From assembly GCA_022804995.1 (NCBI GenBank), contig JAAWUC010000009.1:1-32877 (forward strand): a DNA stretch of 32,877 bases, written 5' to 3'. The notes under the pieces are model-generated. The model was not told where the DNA came from, did no database searches, and saw only the letters and a program-made list of their open reading frames with translations. This DNA comes from Oscillospiraceae bacterium (GTDB taxonomy: Bacteria; Bacillota; Clostridia; Oscillospirales; Oscillospiraceae). Both the position numbers and the translations under genes were made by a program. This document shows positions 6,205 through 14,681 of this stretch, piece after piece. Numbering within the stretch: position 1 is the stretch's first letter; each line of letters starts with the position of its first letter.

Positions 6205-9200
6205 TTACTCCTCCTCTTCCTTCTTCCGGGAGGGAAGGCTCAGCACCACGATTCCCGTCAGGGAAACCGCGCTCAGAGCCGCCCACAGCACAGTCCGGCC
6301 GCTGTCGCCGGTCTCCGGAATCTCAAAGCCGAAGAGAGGCACATCATCCTCGGGGATATAGACGAACTCCTCCTCATTCTCAGGATCCGGCACCTTCACA
6401 TAGGTGGTAGGCACGTCGTCCTCCAGAATGGTCACGGTGTCCGGGCTGTCCGGCTCATTGGGATCGGGCAGCTCGGGATAGTACTCCTCCGGCGGCTCCT
6501 CGAAGGTCCGAGTGGTTTCGTCGTCGTCATCGTCGTCATCGTCGCCGCCGGGCCCCTCGTAGAAGCGGTTGATAAAGTGCACGCCTAAGGTCTCCTCCGG
6601 GTCAATAACGCCCTCCAGATCGCCCTCGGTGGTGACGCCGTCAAAGTAGTACTCCGTTACGGGAGCCTCCGCCACAGTGTAGCGGGTGTCCTTGCTCAGG
6701 TTCTTGATGGTCAGGGACTGGCCGTCCGTCAGCTGGAAGCTCACCTCGCCGTTGACTACCTCCAGCTGAGTGTAGGCGGGAGCCTCCACAGCGGGAGAAT
6801 CGCTGCTGCCCTCCACCTCCACAAAGACGGGCAGGGTGTCGCCAGGGGCGGCCTCCAGAGCAACGGTGAAGTCAAACAGCCGGTCGCGGTAGCGCCAGCC
6901 GGCGTTGCCGGCGACTGTCTTGCGGACAGTCAGTGTGCCGGGATCCCTCCGGTTGACCACAGTTACGGAGAAGACGGTCTTCTCCCCGGCCTCGTCGATG
7001 ACGCCCGTCCAGCCGTCGCCGCCGCCCAGATAGGTGTCGTAGCCCTCCTGGTTGGCCTCGCGCTCAGTGATGGTATAGGTGGTGCCGTTGGGCAGGCCGG
7101 TGATGGTCCGGGTTTCGCCGCCCCGCATGGTGAAGGTAACGGTACCGTTCTCCAGCGTTACCGCCTGGCCGTCCAGCTCTATTGCGTTGGGCTCGCCATT
7201 GGTGGTCCACTCGCTCTTGGTCAGCAGCTCGCCGTTGGCGTCCCGCAGGACCACGTCGAAGGTCCAGCTTCTGCCGGCGTCCGCGCCGCTGCCCCGCAGC
7301 TCCTTGGTGATGGACAGCTCGCCGGTGCCGCGGTGGTTCTGGAACAGCACAGTCGAGGTGATTTTGTCGAGCTCGGTGACGCCGTCCTTACCATCAATGT
7401 CAATACCGGGGATGTATCCGCCAATACCGGTCTCGGTGATCCCGGCTTCCGGTAAGACAACTCCGTCTGCCTCATCAAAAGGCTCCATACCGTAGGGATC
7501 GTCTATAACCGTGCTGCTGTAGCCGTTTCCGTTGAAGTTATCCTCCGTAACCTCGTACCAGGTTTCGTTCGGCAGGCCGTTAACAATCAGCATCTGTCCG
7601 CCCTTCAGCGAGAAGTGGAAGAGGCCGTCGCTGACATCATAGAAGTCATCATACAGAGACCCTTCCTTGACAGGTTCGCCGTCCATGCCGATGACGCTGT
7701 AAGCCGCCTGTCCAATGATCCCCGCATTCCACCAGTGCTGGGAGTTGTTGAGTGTATCCACGCCCATCGGATCAACATCATCGTCAACGAATCCAGCGCC
7801 AGCTTCCCCGCCGGTCTCGGTCTTGCTATAGGCATACGCGGAGATCAGCTTGAGCGTAAAGTTGAAGTCATCCTCATCATACGCGCCATCGCCGTCAATC
7901 AGCTTGAGAATCGCCAGATCGCCCTGGTTGCGCATGTTGGTATACAGATAGGAATCAACAACTGTTTTATCATCCGGCTTGGAGTTGGCAATCGTGCCGG
8001 ACGCTGTACCATCAGCATTATTGATGGTTACATTCTGAGCGGTTCCGCTGAAGGTAACTGTAGTGATATAGCCGTTGGCATTGGCCTTCATTTCCTTCAC
8101 GGTGTACTCCGTGGCGGCAGGCAGGCCGGAGACAGTCAGCTTCGCGTCATCCACCAAATTCGCCGTCAAGGTCCACTTGTGCCAGCCGGCTTTCTCACCC
8201 TCCTCAATTTCCCCGTTCGGGACAAGTTCATGACTCACATTGGGATACATCTTGCTCTCAAAAGCAATCTGAACCGTCTCCTTAATAATGTCCTCAGTTG
8301 CAGTCTTGGGAACAAGCAGATCAATCGTAAACTCAAACTGCTCGCCGGCGTTCTCAATGGCATTGCCGGTAACATCCTTGCTGATGACCAGCGTACCCTC
8401 ACCGCGGTAATCCCGGGCCTTGATCTTGTCTGTCTCACCATCACTGCTGATCGTGCCGGAGGTAGTCTTGCCATCGACAACATTGCCAGTGGCACCCGTA
8501 ATATCGTACACTACCTCATAGCCTTCTTCGGTCAGCCGCTCGGTTGTCTCGGTGACGGTATAGGTCACGCCGGTGGGGATGTTGCCCAGCGTGGCAATGA
8601 CTTCTTCTCCATCGGTCTTGACGTCCTTGGTGATGGAAACGATCCATTTCTCGCCGGTTTCATCAAACTGCGTCGTGACATTTTCCGACTGATCGTCACC
8701 GGAGATCCAATTCGCCAGATCCTTGACATCAACCTTAGTACCAGTATCCTTGAGGATATCCGCCCTGCTGAGGTCCAACGCAATCTCAAACGTGATCCGC
8801 TCGTCAGCCTTAGCCGGTCCCCCCATGGTCTTGGTGACCTCCAGGGCGCCCTTGGTCCAGGCGTTGGTATAGTCAAGATATATCCTGTCCGTGTTCTCCA
8901 CAGAACCGCTCTCCGCTGTTGGCTTTGTGGTTTTATAACCGTCTGTATCAGCCTTCACTTCTTTGACGGCATACTGAGTCTTAACCGGCAGCGCGGGGAA
9001 GGTCAGTGTCTGGTCATGGGCCAGCTGCACACTGCCCATTCCATTTTCGTCCAGAACCAGCGGGGATTTCGACTCTCCATTAACCTCATATCCCGTCCAC
9101 TGGCTGTTCAGCGGGTTGCCGTCAACATCCTTGAGTGTAATCTCAAACTCCCAGAGCCGGTTCACCTCATCGCTGCTGGTGTTGCCGACGATCTTCTTGC

Positions 9201-12200
9201 TAATCTCCAGACTGCCCAGCTCGCGGGTGTTGGTGAAGGTGACGATGTTCCACCGATCTCCGTCATCTTTTTCTCTGGTGATCGAAACATCATTGGTGTT
9301 CGCGCCCTCATAATTCTCTGGATCATAGTTGTTCAGGCCGAACATCATCACAGGCTCAACCCCAGGATCTTTATCCGTTTTGACCTCAACTGTACTCGTA
9401 TACCCGTTACCATTACCGTTTTTCTCAGTAACAGTATAAATCGTACCGTTGGGCAAATCCTTAATAATCAGATACTCTCCATGTTTCAGAGTGAAGTCCA
9501 AACTGCCGGTAAAAGTCCAGGTATTCTCACCCTCTACATACTTACCGTCCTTGTCATGCTTCTGAGCGACGACTTTTTTGCTTGCGCTGGTACCAGCGAG
9601 TGTGATATTGAAATCAAACTCTTGGTTCTCATCGCCGCCATTACCTGCCACAACCTTCTTTACCAGCAAATCACCGTTGAATCGAGTGTTAGTGAACTTG
9701 GCTGTGGGCGTCTTACCCGCTTCAATTTCGCCACTCTCACCGCTCGAAGTTGTGACATAGCCGTTTTCGTCTGCTCCAGCCTCAGTGACGCTGTACTGCG
9801 CCCCGGCAGGGATGTCGCTTATCGTAACTTTATCGTCGTGCGCAAGACTTACTTTCCCACCATCGGAAATGTTACCAGTCTCGGTCGAACCATTTGCTCT
9901 GGTAATGGTATAGTGATAGCTTCCGGGCAGAGCGCCACCACCGGGCAACTTCAAGTTAATAGTAAACTCCCACTGCGTTGTCTTGTCAATGGTATCTCCG
10001 GCTACCGTTTTAGTGATGGTCAGATCGCCGCGCTCCAAGCTGTTGTTGACATCATGAGTTTTTGTACTACTGCCTGTAAGCGGGACAGTACTCAGATGAT
10101 ACAGCTCCGGAGCCGCTGTCTCCTTGATGGAATAGCTAAAGCCCACGGGAATACCCGTAAATGTGAGCTTGCCGTCATCATTAGTCTTGCCGCTCCTCCA
10201 GTTGTTGATGCTCTCGCCATCCTTAGAGACTGTCATTGAAAACTCTGCACCAGCCAAAGGACGCGTTGTGTTATCCGGCGTCCAGTTGTCGCCGGTTTTG
10301 TTGATGGTTACATCGTAGGTAGGAACATTGTACTTTGTGATAAGAACACCGCTGCTAGGAAGTTCCTCATCCCAAGTAACGAGACGCACAAAATCTTGCG
10401 AGTCGCTTCCTTTATAATAGTCCAAGGAGTTGATTTCTACTGACGGATTCTTTTTACTATAACTTATATCAATAGTCCCTGAAGGGGACTCTAAGTTTGT
10501 AAGTGTCGCAGTGTACTTTGTATTCTTATTGCTTAACGTAATATTTTTTGAAGTATTTCCGCAAGATACACATACAACCAACCCTTGAATTGGATTTGTC
10601 ACCTCAAAAGCAACTTCTACATCGTAACAAATCTGTCCATTTTTTATTTTAGCCGTTACTTTATCGGTTTTAGGATTCTTTAATGTGATTTTCTTAACCT
10701 CTGGCTGTGTTTTAGTAATTAACTCATTATAGAGCGCATTAATACGTCCTTCAGCCCCGGGTCTATTTTCGTGTGGGTCAACATCTTTCTTATTTTCAAT
10801 ATTCCACTTATCATCACCAGCGTCTAATCTTTTGGTATACCCATATGACTTACCGTCAACCGCATGCCAAATAGCCGCCTGGGTAGCTGACAGCGCTTCC
10901 GCACCACTTAGACCCCGAGCCACTAATGCAGGATAATTTTCAATCGGGCCTCCTCTATATCCGTATTTTAGAATGCCCCGTATTTGATCTGCCGCTTTCC
11001 CGGTATATCCCTCCTTTTTTTCGTAGCTACTACCCACATTAGCAGCCGCCGAATGATCCGCACAATAAGCAAGATCTCCGTTGTTTAGTTTATATATCGC
11101 CGGTCCATTATAGTCCTTGTCCATTCGGTAAGGACTGCGGTAGTAAATTCGTTCATAGCGCAAGGAATCCAGTATCTGCACGCCATACCCCAGCTTCTCC
11201 AGCATCTCCGCAAGCACGGCGGCGTCATCGCCATACACATCCGGCCAGCCGGGCCAGCCGATACCGGCCTCCTCAAGAGCCGCCATCTTCTCGTGGAAGA
11301 ACGTCAGCGCCGCCTCCAGCTCCTCGGGGGAATACTGGCAGCTGCCGCCCTCGCCGTACACGCCGTCGCCGTATTTTTCCAGCATTTCGCGCATCAGCGC
11401 CCGGATCTCCCGGACAGCCTCGCCGTCCTGCACCAGCACCTTCCAGGTCACGGTAATGGTCTCGGTAATGGTCTCGACCTCGCCGCCCTCGGGCCCGGTG
11501 TAGTAGACGCGGGAGGCCTCGGTCACGTTGGCATCATCGCCGACAATCTCGTCGGGCGTAGTTTCGTTCTCACCGCCCTCGTTCTCACCGGGGGTAGTGC
11601 CATCCTCGCCCTCGTTCTCACCGGGGGTAGTACCATCCTCGCCCTCGTTCTCACTGGGGGGAGTGTCGCCCTCGCCCTCGTTCTCACCGGGGGCAGTGTC
11701 ATCCTCACCCTCGTTCTCGCCGGGGGTAGTGTCATCCTCGCCCTCGTTCTCACCGGGGGCAGTGTCATCCTCACCCTCGTTCTCGCCGGGGGTAGTGCCA
11801 TCCTCACCCTCGTTCTCGCCGGGGGTAGTGTCATCCTTGCCCTCGTCCTCGCCGGGCGTCTCGGGCGGAATCACGCCAAGGTCCTCGCCGGGCGTCTCCG
11901 CTTCGGGCGCCTTGGGGGCCTCGTAGGTGTAGCTCACCTCGACCTCGCCGGCCCGGTAGGCCACCGCGTTCCAGGCCCCATCGATGGTCAGAACCCCGTC
12001 GTCGCTGGACGACCAGGTTCCCGTCTCATCGGTGATCCCTTTCCGCGCCAGCAGCTCCGCCGCCAGGCCCTCCACAGGGGTCTCCTCCTGGGCGTTGTCC
12101 AAGGTTACGATATAGTCGTAATCCTCCCTCGCCCCTTCCGTCGCCCACGCGCTGATCGACAGCAGACTCATCGTCATGCTGAACGCCAGCACCAGGGACA

Positions 12201-12225
12201 GCAGCCGCTTCAATTTCTGTCTCAT
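6205..12225 (-). CDS. Giant sortase-anchored surface protein: thioester domain, tandem Cna-B/DUF5979-like domains
   Basis: The product has 2006 residues. Domains in order: signal peptide (1 to about 28, ending SISAWA); an 11-residue Pro-Gly-Glu-Asn repeat stalk (about 123-222); a thioester (TQXA-type) domain at about 365-510, with Cys388 in LAYCAD and Gln449 in SATQAAIW as the predicted internal Cys-Gln bond; a beta region; one SpaA/prealbumin-like domain (about 640-730). Then come eight copies of a DUF5979/Cna-B-like repeat, starting near residues 733, 851, 1005, 1127, 1277, 1435, 1635 and 1762 (each G-x-L-x-[IV]-x-K). An eight-Asp run and a Pro/Glu linker follow, then IPETGDSG (from about 1969), a hydrophobic helix and KKEEEE. 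Thioester domains can bind host proteins covalently, and sortase then links the C-terminus to the wall. The ligand is unknown. AAAGGAGA sets the start. No sortase gene is in the window. Confidence 0.9.
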   Translation of the reverse strand: MRQKLKRLLSLVLAFSMTMSLLSISAWATEGAREDYDYIVTLDNAQEETPVEGLAAELLARKGITDETGTWSSSDDGVLTIDGAWNAVAYRAGEVEVSYTYEAPKAPEAETPGEDLGVIPPETPGEDEGKDDTTPGENEGEDGTTPGENEGEDDTAPGENEGEDDTTPGENEGEDDTAPGENEGEGDTPPSENEGEDGTTPGENEGEDGTTPGENEGGENETTPDEIVGDDANVTEASRVYYTGPEGGEVETITETITVTWKVLVQDGEAVREIRALMREMLEKYGDGVYGEGGSCQYSPEELEAALTFFHEKMAALEEAGIGWPGWPDVYGDDAAVLAEMLEKLGYGVQILDSLRYERIYYRSPYRMDKDYNGPAIYKLNNGDLAYCADHSAAANVGSSYEKKEGYTGKAADQIRGILKYGYRGGPIENYPALVARGLSGAEALSATQAAIWHAVDGKSYGYTKRLDAGDDKWNIENKKDVDPHENRPGAEGRINALYNELITKTQPEVKKITLKNPKTDKVTAKIKNGQICYDVEVAFEVTNPIQGLVVCVSCGNTSKNITLSNKNTKYTATLTNLESPSGTIDISYSKKNPSVEINSLDYYKGSDSQDFVRLVTWDEELPSSGVLITKYNVPTYDVTINKTGDNWTPDNTTRPLAGAEFSMTVSKDGESINNWRSGKTNDDGKLTFTGIPVGFSYSIKETAAPELYHLSTVPLTGSSTKTHDVNNSLERGDLTITKTVAGDTIDKTTQWEFTINLKLPGGGALPGSYHYTITRANGSTETGNISDGGKVSLAHDDKVTISDIPAGAQYSVTEAGADENGYVTTSSGESGEIEAGKTPTAKFTNTRFNGDLLVKKVVAGNGGDENQEFDFNITLAGTSASKKVVAQKHDKDGKYVEGENTWTFTGSLDFTLKHGEYLIIKDLPNGTIYTVTEKNGNGNGYTSTVEVKTDKDPGVEPVMMFGLNNYDPENYEGANTNDVSITREKDDGDRWNIVTFTNTRELGSLEISKKIVGNTSSDEVNRLWEFEITLKDVDGNPLNSQWTGYEVNGESKSPLVLDENGMGSVQLAHDQTLTFPALPVKTQYAVKEVKADTDGYKTTKPTAESGSVENTDRIYLDYTNAWTKGALEVTKTMGGPAKADERITFEIALDLSRADILKDTGTKVDVKDLANWISGDDQSENVTTQFDETGEKWIVSITKDVKTDGEEVIATLGNIPTGVTYTVTETTERLTEEGYEVVYDITGATGNVVDGKTTSGTISSDGETDKIKARDYRGEGTLVISKDVTGNAIENAGEQFEFTIDLLVPKTATEDIIKETVQIAFESKMYPNVSHELVPNGEIEEGEKAGWHKWTLTANLVDDAKLTVSGLPAATEYTVKEMKANANGYITTVTFSGTAQNVTINNADGTASGTIANSKPDDKTVVDSYLYTNMRNQGDLAILKLIDGDGAYDEDDFNFTLKLISAYAYSKTETGGEAGAGFVDDDVDPMGVDTLNNSQHWWNAGIIGQAAYSVIGMDGEPVKEGSLYDDFYDVSDGLFHFSLKGGQMLIVNGLPNETWYEVTEDNFNGNGYSSTVIDDPYGMEPFDEADGVVLPEAGITETGIGGYIPGIDIDGKDGVTELDKITSTVLFQNHRGTGELSITKELRGSGADAGRSWTFDVVLRDANGELLTKSEWTTNGEPNAIELDGQAVTLENGTVTFTMRGGETRTITGLPNGTTYTITEREANQEGYDTYLGGGDGWTGVIDEAGEKTVFSVTVVNRRDPGTLTVRKTVAGNAGWRYRDRLFDFTVALEAAPGDTLPVFVEVEGSSDSPAVEAPAYTQLEVVNGEVSFQLTDGQSLTIKNLSKDTRYTVAEAPVTEYYFDGVTTEGDLEGVIDPEETLGVHFINRFYEGPGGDDDDDDDDETTRTFEEPPEEYYPELPDPNEPDSPDTVTILEDDVPTTYVKVPDPENEEEFVYIPEDDVPLFGFEIPETGDSGRTVLWAALSAVSLTGIVVLSLPSRKKEEEE
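11560..11859 (-). repeat. 33-bp tandem repeat coding for the adhesin stalk
   Basis: About nine units of 33 bases encode TPGENEGEDDT-like 11-mers with small changes (G/D, A/T/P, one SENEG unit). The repeat is in frame, so gain or loss of units changes stalk length without breaking the protein. The acidic Pro/Gly composition suggests an extended, disordered spacer between the N-terminal segment and the thioester domain. Confidence 0.85.
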
Positions 12226-12334
12226 ACAAATCTCCTTTCAGCCGCCCACCGGCGGCAGGTTTTACATTACAACACGGCCTGCAGCGCGTCTCTCCGCCGC
12301 CGCAAGCCCCGCTCCCCGCCTCACAGAAGGCAGG

Positions 12335-12353
12335 GAACCCCCCAGGGGGGTTC
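12335..12353. promoter_or_regulatory. Perfect palindrome in the adhesin leader
   Basis: GAACCCCCC, a single central A, and GGGGGGTTC form a 19-base perfect dyad between the putative adhesin promoter and its ribosome site. It could be an operator. An RNA stem with a one-base loop is sterically poor. There is no T-run, so it is not an intrinsic terminator. Confidence 0.45.
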
Positions 12354-12367
12354 ACCTCTTTAACAAC

Positions 12368-12373
12368 AGTATA
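12368..12373 (-). promoter_or_regulatory. Extended -10 of the adhesin promoter (weak -35)
   Basis: The minus strand reads TGC-TATACT, an extended -10, about 143 bases before the adhesin start. No good -35 lies 17 bases upstream. A dyad TTACAAA-N8-TTTGTAA at 12397-12418 lies just upstream and could be an activator or repressor site. Confidence 0.4.
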
Positions 12374-12667
12374 GCACATGCCGGTCACAAAAGTGGTTAC
12401 AAATTTGATATTTTGTAAAATATAATCAAAAAAAGAATTCGACGAAAAAATATCCAATTTCTGACATTTTCATTCCTTTCAATTTGATATCGTCCAAAAT
12501 TCGCACAAGTTTATACCCGTTTACGCTTCTTTGCCATTTTTAAAGTTCGTTGTTTTTGGAATTATTTTCTTTAATAGTAAATTTTATCCATTTCTATATT
12601 TTGAATTTGTTATTCCGCAGCACTTCCAGCCGCCAAAACCCATCCGAAAAAAATTTACGTTTCCCTC
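12374..12667. other. AT-rich divergent intergenic region
   Basis: About 290 bases without a gene separate the adhesin (minus) from the GntR operon (plus). It is much more AT-rich than anything around it. Apart from the dyad at 12397-12418, only scattered A/T runs are seen; these could bend DNA or act as UP elements. No RNA gene or hairpin was found. Confidence 0.5.
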
Positions 12668-12706
12668 TTGACAAATCGCTCATACTGTGTATACTGTTCA
12701 TATACA
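12668..12706 (+). promoter_or_regulatory. Promoter and putative GntR operator of the first ABC module
   Basis: TTGACA (12668-12673), a 16-base spacer and TATACT (12690-12695) form the promoter. The dyad TGTATA-N7-TATACA (12688-12706) overlaps the -10 and the start point, so a bound regulator would block polymerase. GntR/YtrA-type repressors bind dyads of this kind and often control their own operon. The ORF-track TTG start at 12668 is the -35 box itself. Confidence 0.65.
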
Positions 12707-12721
12707 GACAACCGGGTTGAT

Positions 12722-13120
12722 ATGCACAGTTTGGAGGTGAACGCCATCGACCTGATCATCAGCAACGCCAGCGGCCAGCCTATCTACGAACAGATTGTCC
12801 GGCAGATAAAGGGCGCCATTACAACGGGAAAGCTGCCGCCGGGGGAGCCTCTGCCCTCCATCCGGGCGCTGGCCCGGGATCTGCGCATCAGCGTGATCAC
12901 CACCAAGCGGGCCTACGAGGAGCTGGAACGGGACGGGTTTATCCACACAGTGGCCGGAAAGGGCAGCTTCGTGGCGGAACAGGACCTGGAGCTGGCCAAG
13001 GAGAGCCATCTGCGGGACATCGAGGCCCATTTGCAGGCGGCGGTGGAACTGGGCCGGCAGTGCGGCCTGGGTTCGGAGGAGTTAGCAGATATCCTGCGGG
13101 TATTATGTGAGGAGGATTAA
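12722..13120 (+). CDS. GntR-family (YtrA subfamily) transcriptional regulator
   Basis: From ATG 12722 the product has 132 residues: a GntR winged helix (QPIYEQIVRQIKGAI, then LPSIRALARDLRISVITTKRAYEEL) and a short helical tail without a ligand-binding FadR or UTRA domain, which defines the YtrA type. The start is uncertain. ATG 12722 has a poor ribosome site, whereas a strong GGAGG at 12733-12737 is eight bases before an in-frame ATC at 12746, where related proteins often begin. It is followed after five bases by its ABC ATPase and is expected to repress the operon until an envelope or antibiotic signal arrives, as YtrA does in Bacillus; this role is inferred from the family. Confidence 0.85.
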   Translation: MHSLEVNAIDLIISNASGQPIYEQIVRQIKGAITTGKLPPGEPLPSIRALARDLRISVITTKRAYEELERDGFIHTVAGKGSFVAEQDLELAKESHLRDIEAHLQAAVELGRQCGLGSEELADILRVLCEED

Positions 13121-13125
13121 ATAAA

Positions 13126-13980
13126 GTGGATACAAACGCGATTGCTATCAAGGGCTTGACCAAGCGCTACAAGGACTTTGCCCTGGAGGATCTGACCCTG
13201 AACCTGCCCTATGGCTGTGTACTGGGGCTGGTGGGGGAGAACGGGGCCGGAAAGAGCACCACCATCCGGCTGATCATGGACGCCGTCGGCCGGGACGCCG
13301 GGACGGTGGAGGTGCTGGGGGCGGACAACCAGGGTCCGGACTTCCTGCGGGTGAAGGAGGACGTGGGAGTGGTGCTGGACGAGACCTTTTTCCCCGAGGT
13401 GCTCACCGCCGTACAGGTGGGGAAGATCATGGCGGACACCTACAAAAACTGGGACCAGGGGGCCTATGAGGGGTGGCTCCAGCGCCTGGAGCTGCCGCAG
13501 AAGAAGAAGCTGAAGGACTACTCCCGGGGCATGACCATGAAGCTGGGCATCGCGGCGGCCCTGAGCCACCACCCGAGGCTGCTGCTGCTGGACGAGGCCA
13601 CCGGCGGTCTGGCCCCCATGGTCCGGGAGGAGCTGCTGGAGGTGTTCGCGGACTTCGCCGCCGAGGACGGCCACGCGGTGCTGCTGTCCAGCCACATCGT
13701 CAGCGACCTGGAGCGCATCTGCGACTACATCGCCTTTCTCCACAGGGGGAGGCTGGTTCTGTGCGAGGAGAAGGACGTGCTGCTGGACACCTACGGCATC
13801 CTGAAATGCACCAGGGAACAGCTGGCCAACATCCCGGAGGAGGCCATTCACGGCAAGCGGGTGGGCGCCTACGGCGTGGAGGCCCTGGTGGAGCGGGAGC
13901 TGATCCCCCGCGGGCTGACGGTGGACCGGGCCAATCTGGAGGACATCATTCTGTATCTGGTGAAGGAGGAGAAGCAATGA
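13126..13980 (+). CDS. ABC transporter ATP-binding protein (YtrB-like)
   Basis: The 284-residue ATPase starts at GTG 13126, behind GAGGAGG in the end of the GntR gene. It has Walker A (GENGAGKST), a variant signature (YSRGMTMKLGIA), Walker B (LLLLDEATGGL) and the H-loop (LLSSHI). The C-terminal 70 residues are the usual extension of this exporter-type family. It should energise the permease that overlaps its stop codon by four bases (ATGA). Such GntR-ABC sets are linked in Bacillus to cell-envelope antibiotic response; the substrate here is unknown. Confidence 0.88.
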   Translation: MDTNAIAIKGLTKRYKDFALEDLTLNLPYGCVLGLVGENGAGKSTTIRLIMDAVGRDAGTVEVLGADNQGPDFLRVKEDVGVVLDETFFPEVLTAVQVGKIMADTYKNWDQGAYEGWLQRLELPQKKKLKDYSRGMTMKLGIAAALSHHPRLLLLDEATGGLAPMVREELLEVFADFAAEDGHAVLLSSHIVSDLERICDYIAFLHRGRLVLCEEKDVLLDTYGILKCTREQLANIPEEAIHGKRVGAYGVEALVERELIPRGLTVDRANLEDIILYLVKEEKQ

Positions 13981-14612
13981 TTGCTCTGTTGAGAAAGGAT
14001 ATCTATGTGGCCGACAAGCAGGCCCGCCTGCTGATTGTTCTGGCGCTGATTTTCTGCCTGATTCCGAATATGGGGGCCTTCAGCAGCACCTACGCCCTGA
14101 TGACAGCCTTCATGATCCCCATCAACTCCCTGGCCTACGACGACAAGAGCAAGTGGGACAAATACGCCGCCATGCTGCCCTACCGGATTTCGGAGCTGGT
14201 GGGGAGCAAGTACCTGCTGTGCGTGATCTACACCGGCCTGGCCTTTTTGATTGTGGCCGTGGGCATGGCTGTCCAGGGGCTGGTGGTCACAAAGGCGGGC
14301 ATTGACTGGACGGAGCTGTGGGAGACGGAGCTGGTGCTGATTGTCACGATGGCGTTCATTATGAACCTGACCCTGCCCATGCTCTACCGGTTCGGGACGG
14401 AGCGGGGCCGGATGCTGATGATTCTGATGCTGGGCGCGGCTTTGGGCATGGGCCTGGGACTGGTGAAGATCGTCAAGACGCTGCACATCCCCGGCCTGCC
14501 CCTGCCGCTTATCGTAACGGCGGGCGTCGCGGCGGCTGTCCTGCTGACGGTTATTTCCGTGAGGCTGTCCATGCGGTTCTACCGGAACCGCCGGGAGGGG
14601 AAGTACGACTAA
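13977..14612 (+). CDS. ABC-2 type permease of the first module
   Basis: The 211-residue protein has about six hydrophobic segments, starting with LLIVLALIFCLIPNMG and ending with AAAVLLTVISVRLSMRFYRN. The motif AYDDKSKWDKYAAMLPYRISELVGSKY is typical of the ABC-2 permeases that pair with YtrA/GntR operons. It is the membrane half of the transporter and is coupled to the ATPase by an ATGA overlap. No substrate-binding protein is present, so it is probably an exporter or a sensing complex. The gene ends in front of a strong hairpin. Confidence 0.82.
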   Translation: MIALLRKDIYVADKQARLLIVLALIFCLIPNMGAFSSTYALMTAFMIPINSLAYDDKSKWDKYAAMLPYRISELVGSKYLLCVIYTGLAFLIVAVGMAVQGLVVTKAGIDWTELWETELVLIVTMAFIMNLTLPMLYRFGTERGRMLMILMLGAALGMGLGLVKIVKTLHIPGLPLPLIVTAGVAAAVLLTVISVRLSMRFYRNRREGKYD

Positions 14613-14617
14613 AGCAG

Positions 14618-14652
14618 AAGGGCCGCTCCAGATGACTCTGGAGCGGCCCTTT
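14618..14652. terminator. Terminator between the ABC module and the second MATE gene
   Basis: AAGGGCCGCTCCAGA pairs with TCTGGAGCGGCCCTT over 15 bases around loop TGAC. It stands between convergent genes and probably ends both transcripts, although T-runs are short. Confidence 0.8.
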
Positions 14653-14681
14653 CAAGCGGACCATTTCCATTATGTCCCATT

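Noticed and set aside
7615-10239. 874-residue plus-strand frame opposite the adhesin
   Set aside because: It is a shadow of the repetitive, GC-rich adhesin gene. It has no ribosome site and no recognisable domain, and the minus frame has signal peptide, domains and anchor.
11560-11859. Regular 33-bp repeats as a CRISPR array
   Set aside because: The units are adjacent without spacers and code in frame for the adhesin stalk.
12668-12721. TTG start at 12668 for the GntR protein
   Set aside because: That TTG is the first half of the -35 box TTGACA, so it cannot be within the transcript.
13473-14612. 379-residue version of the ABC permease
   Set aside because: Its first half is a shifted reading of the ATPase gene. 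The permease starts at ATG 13977, which overlaps the ATPase stop.
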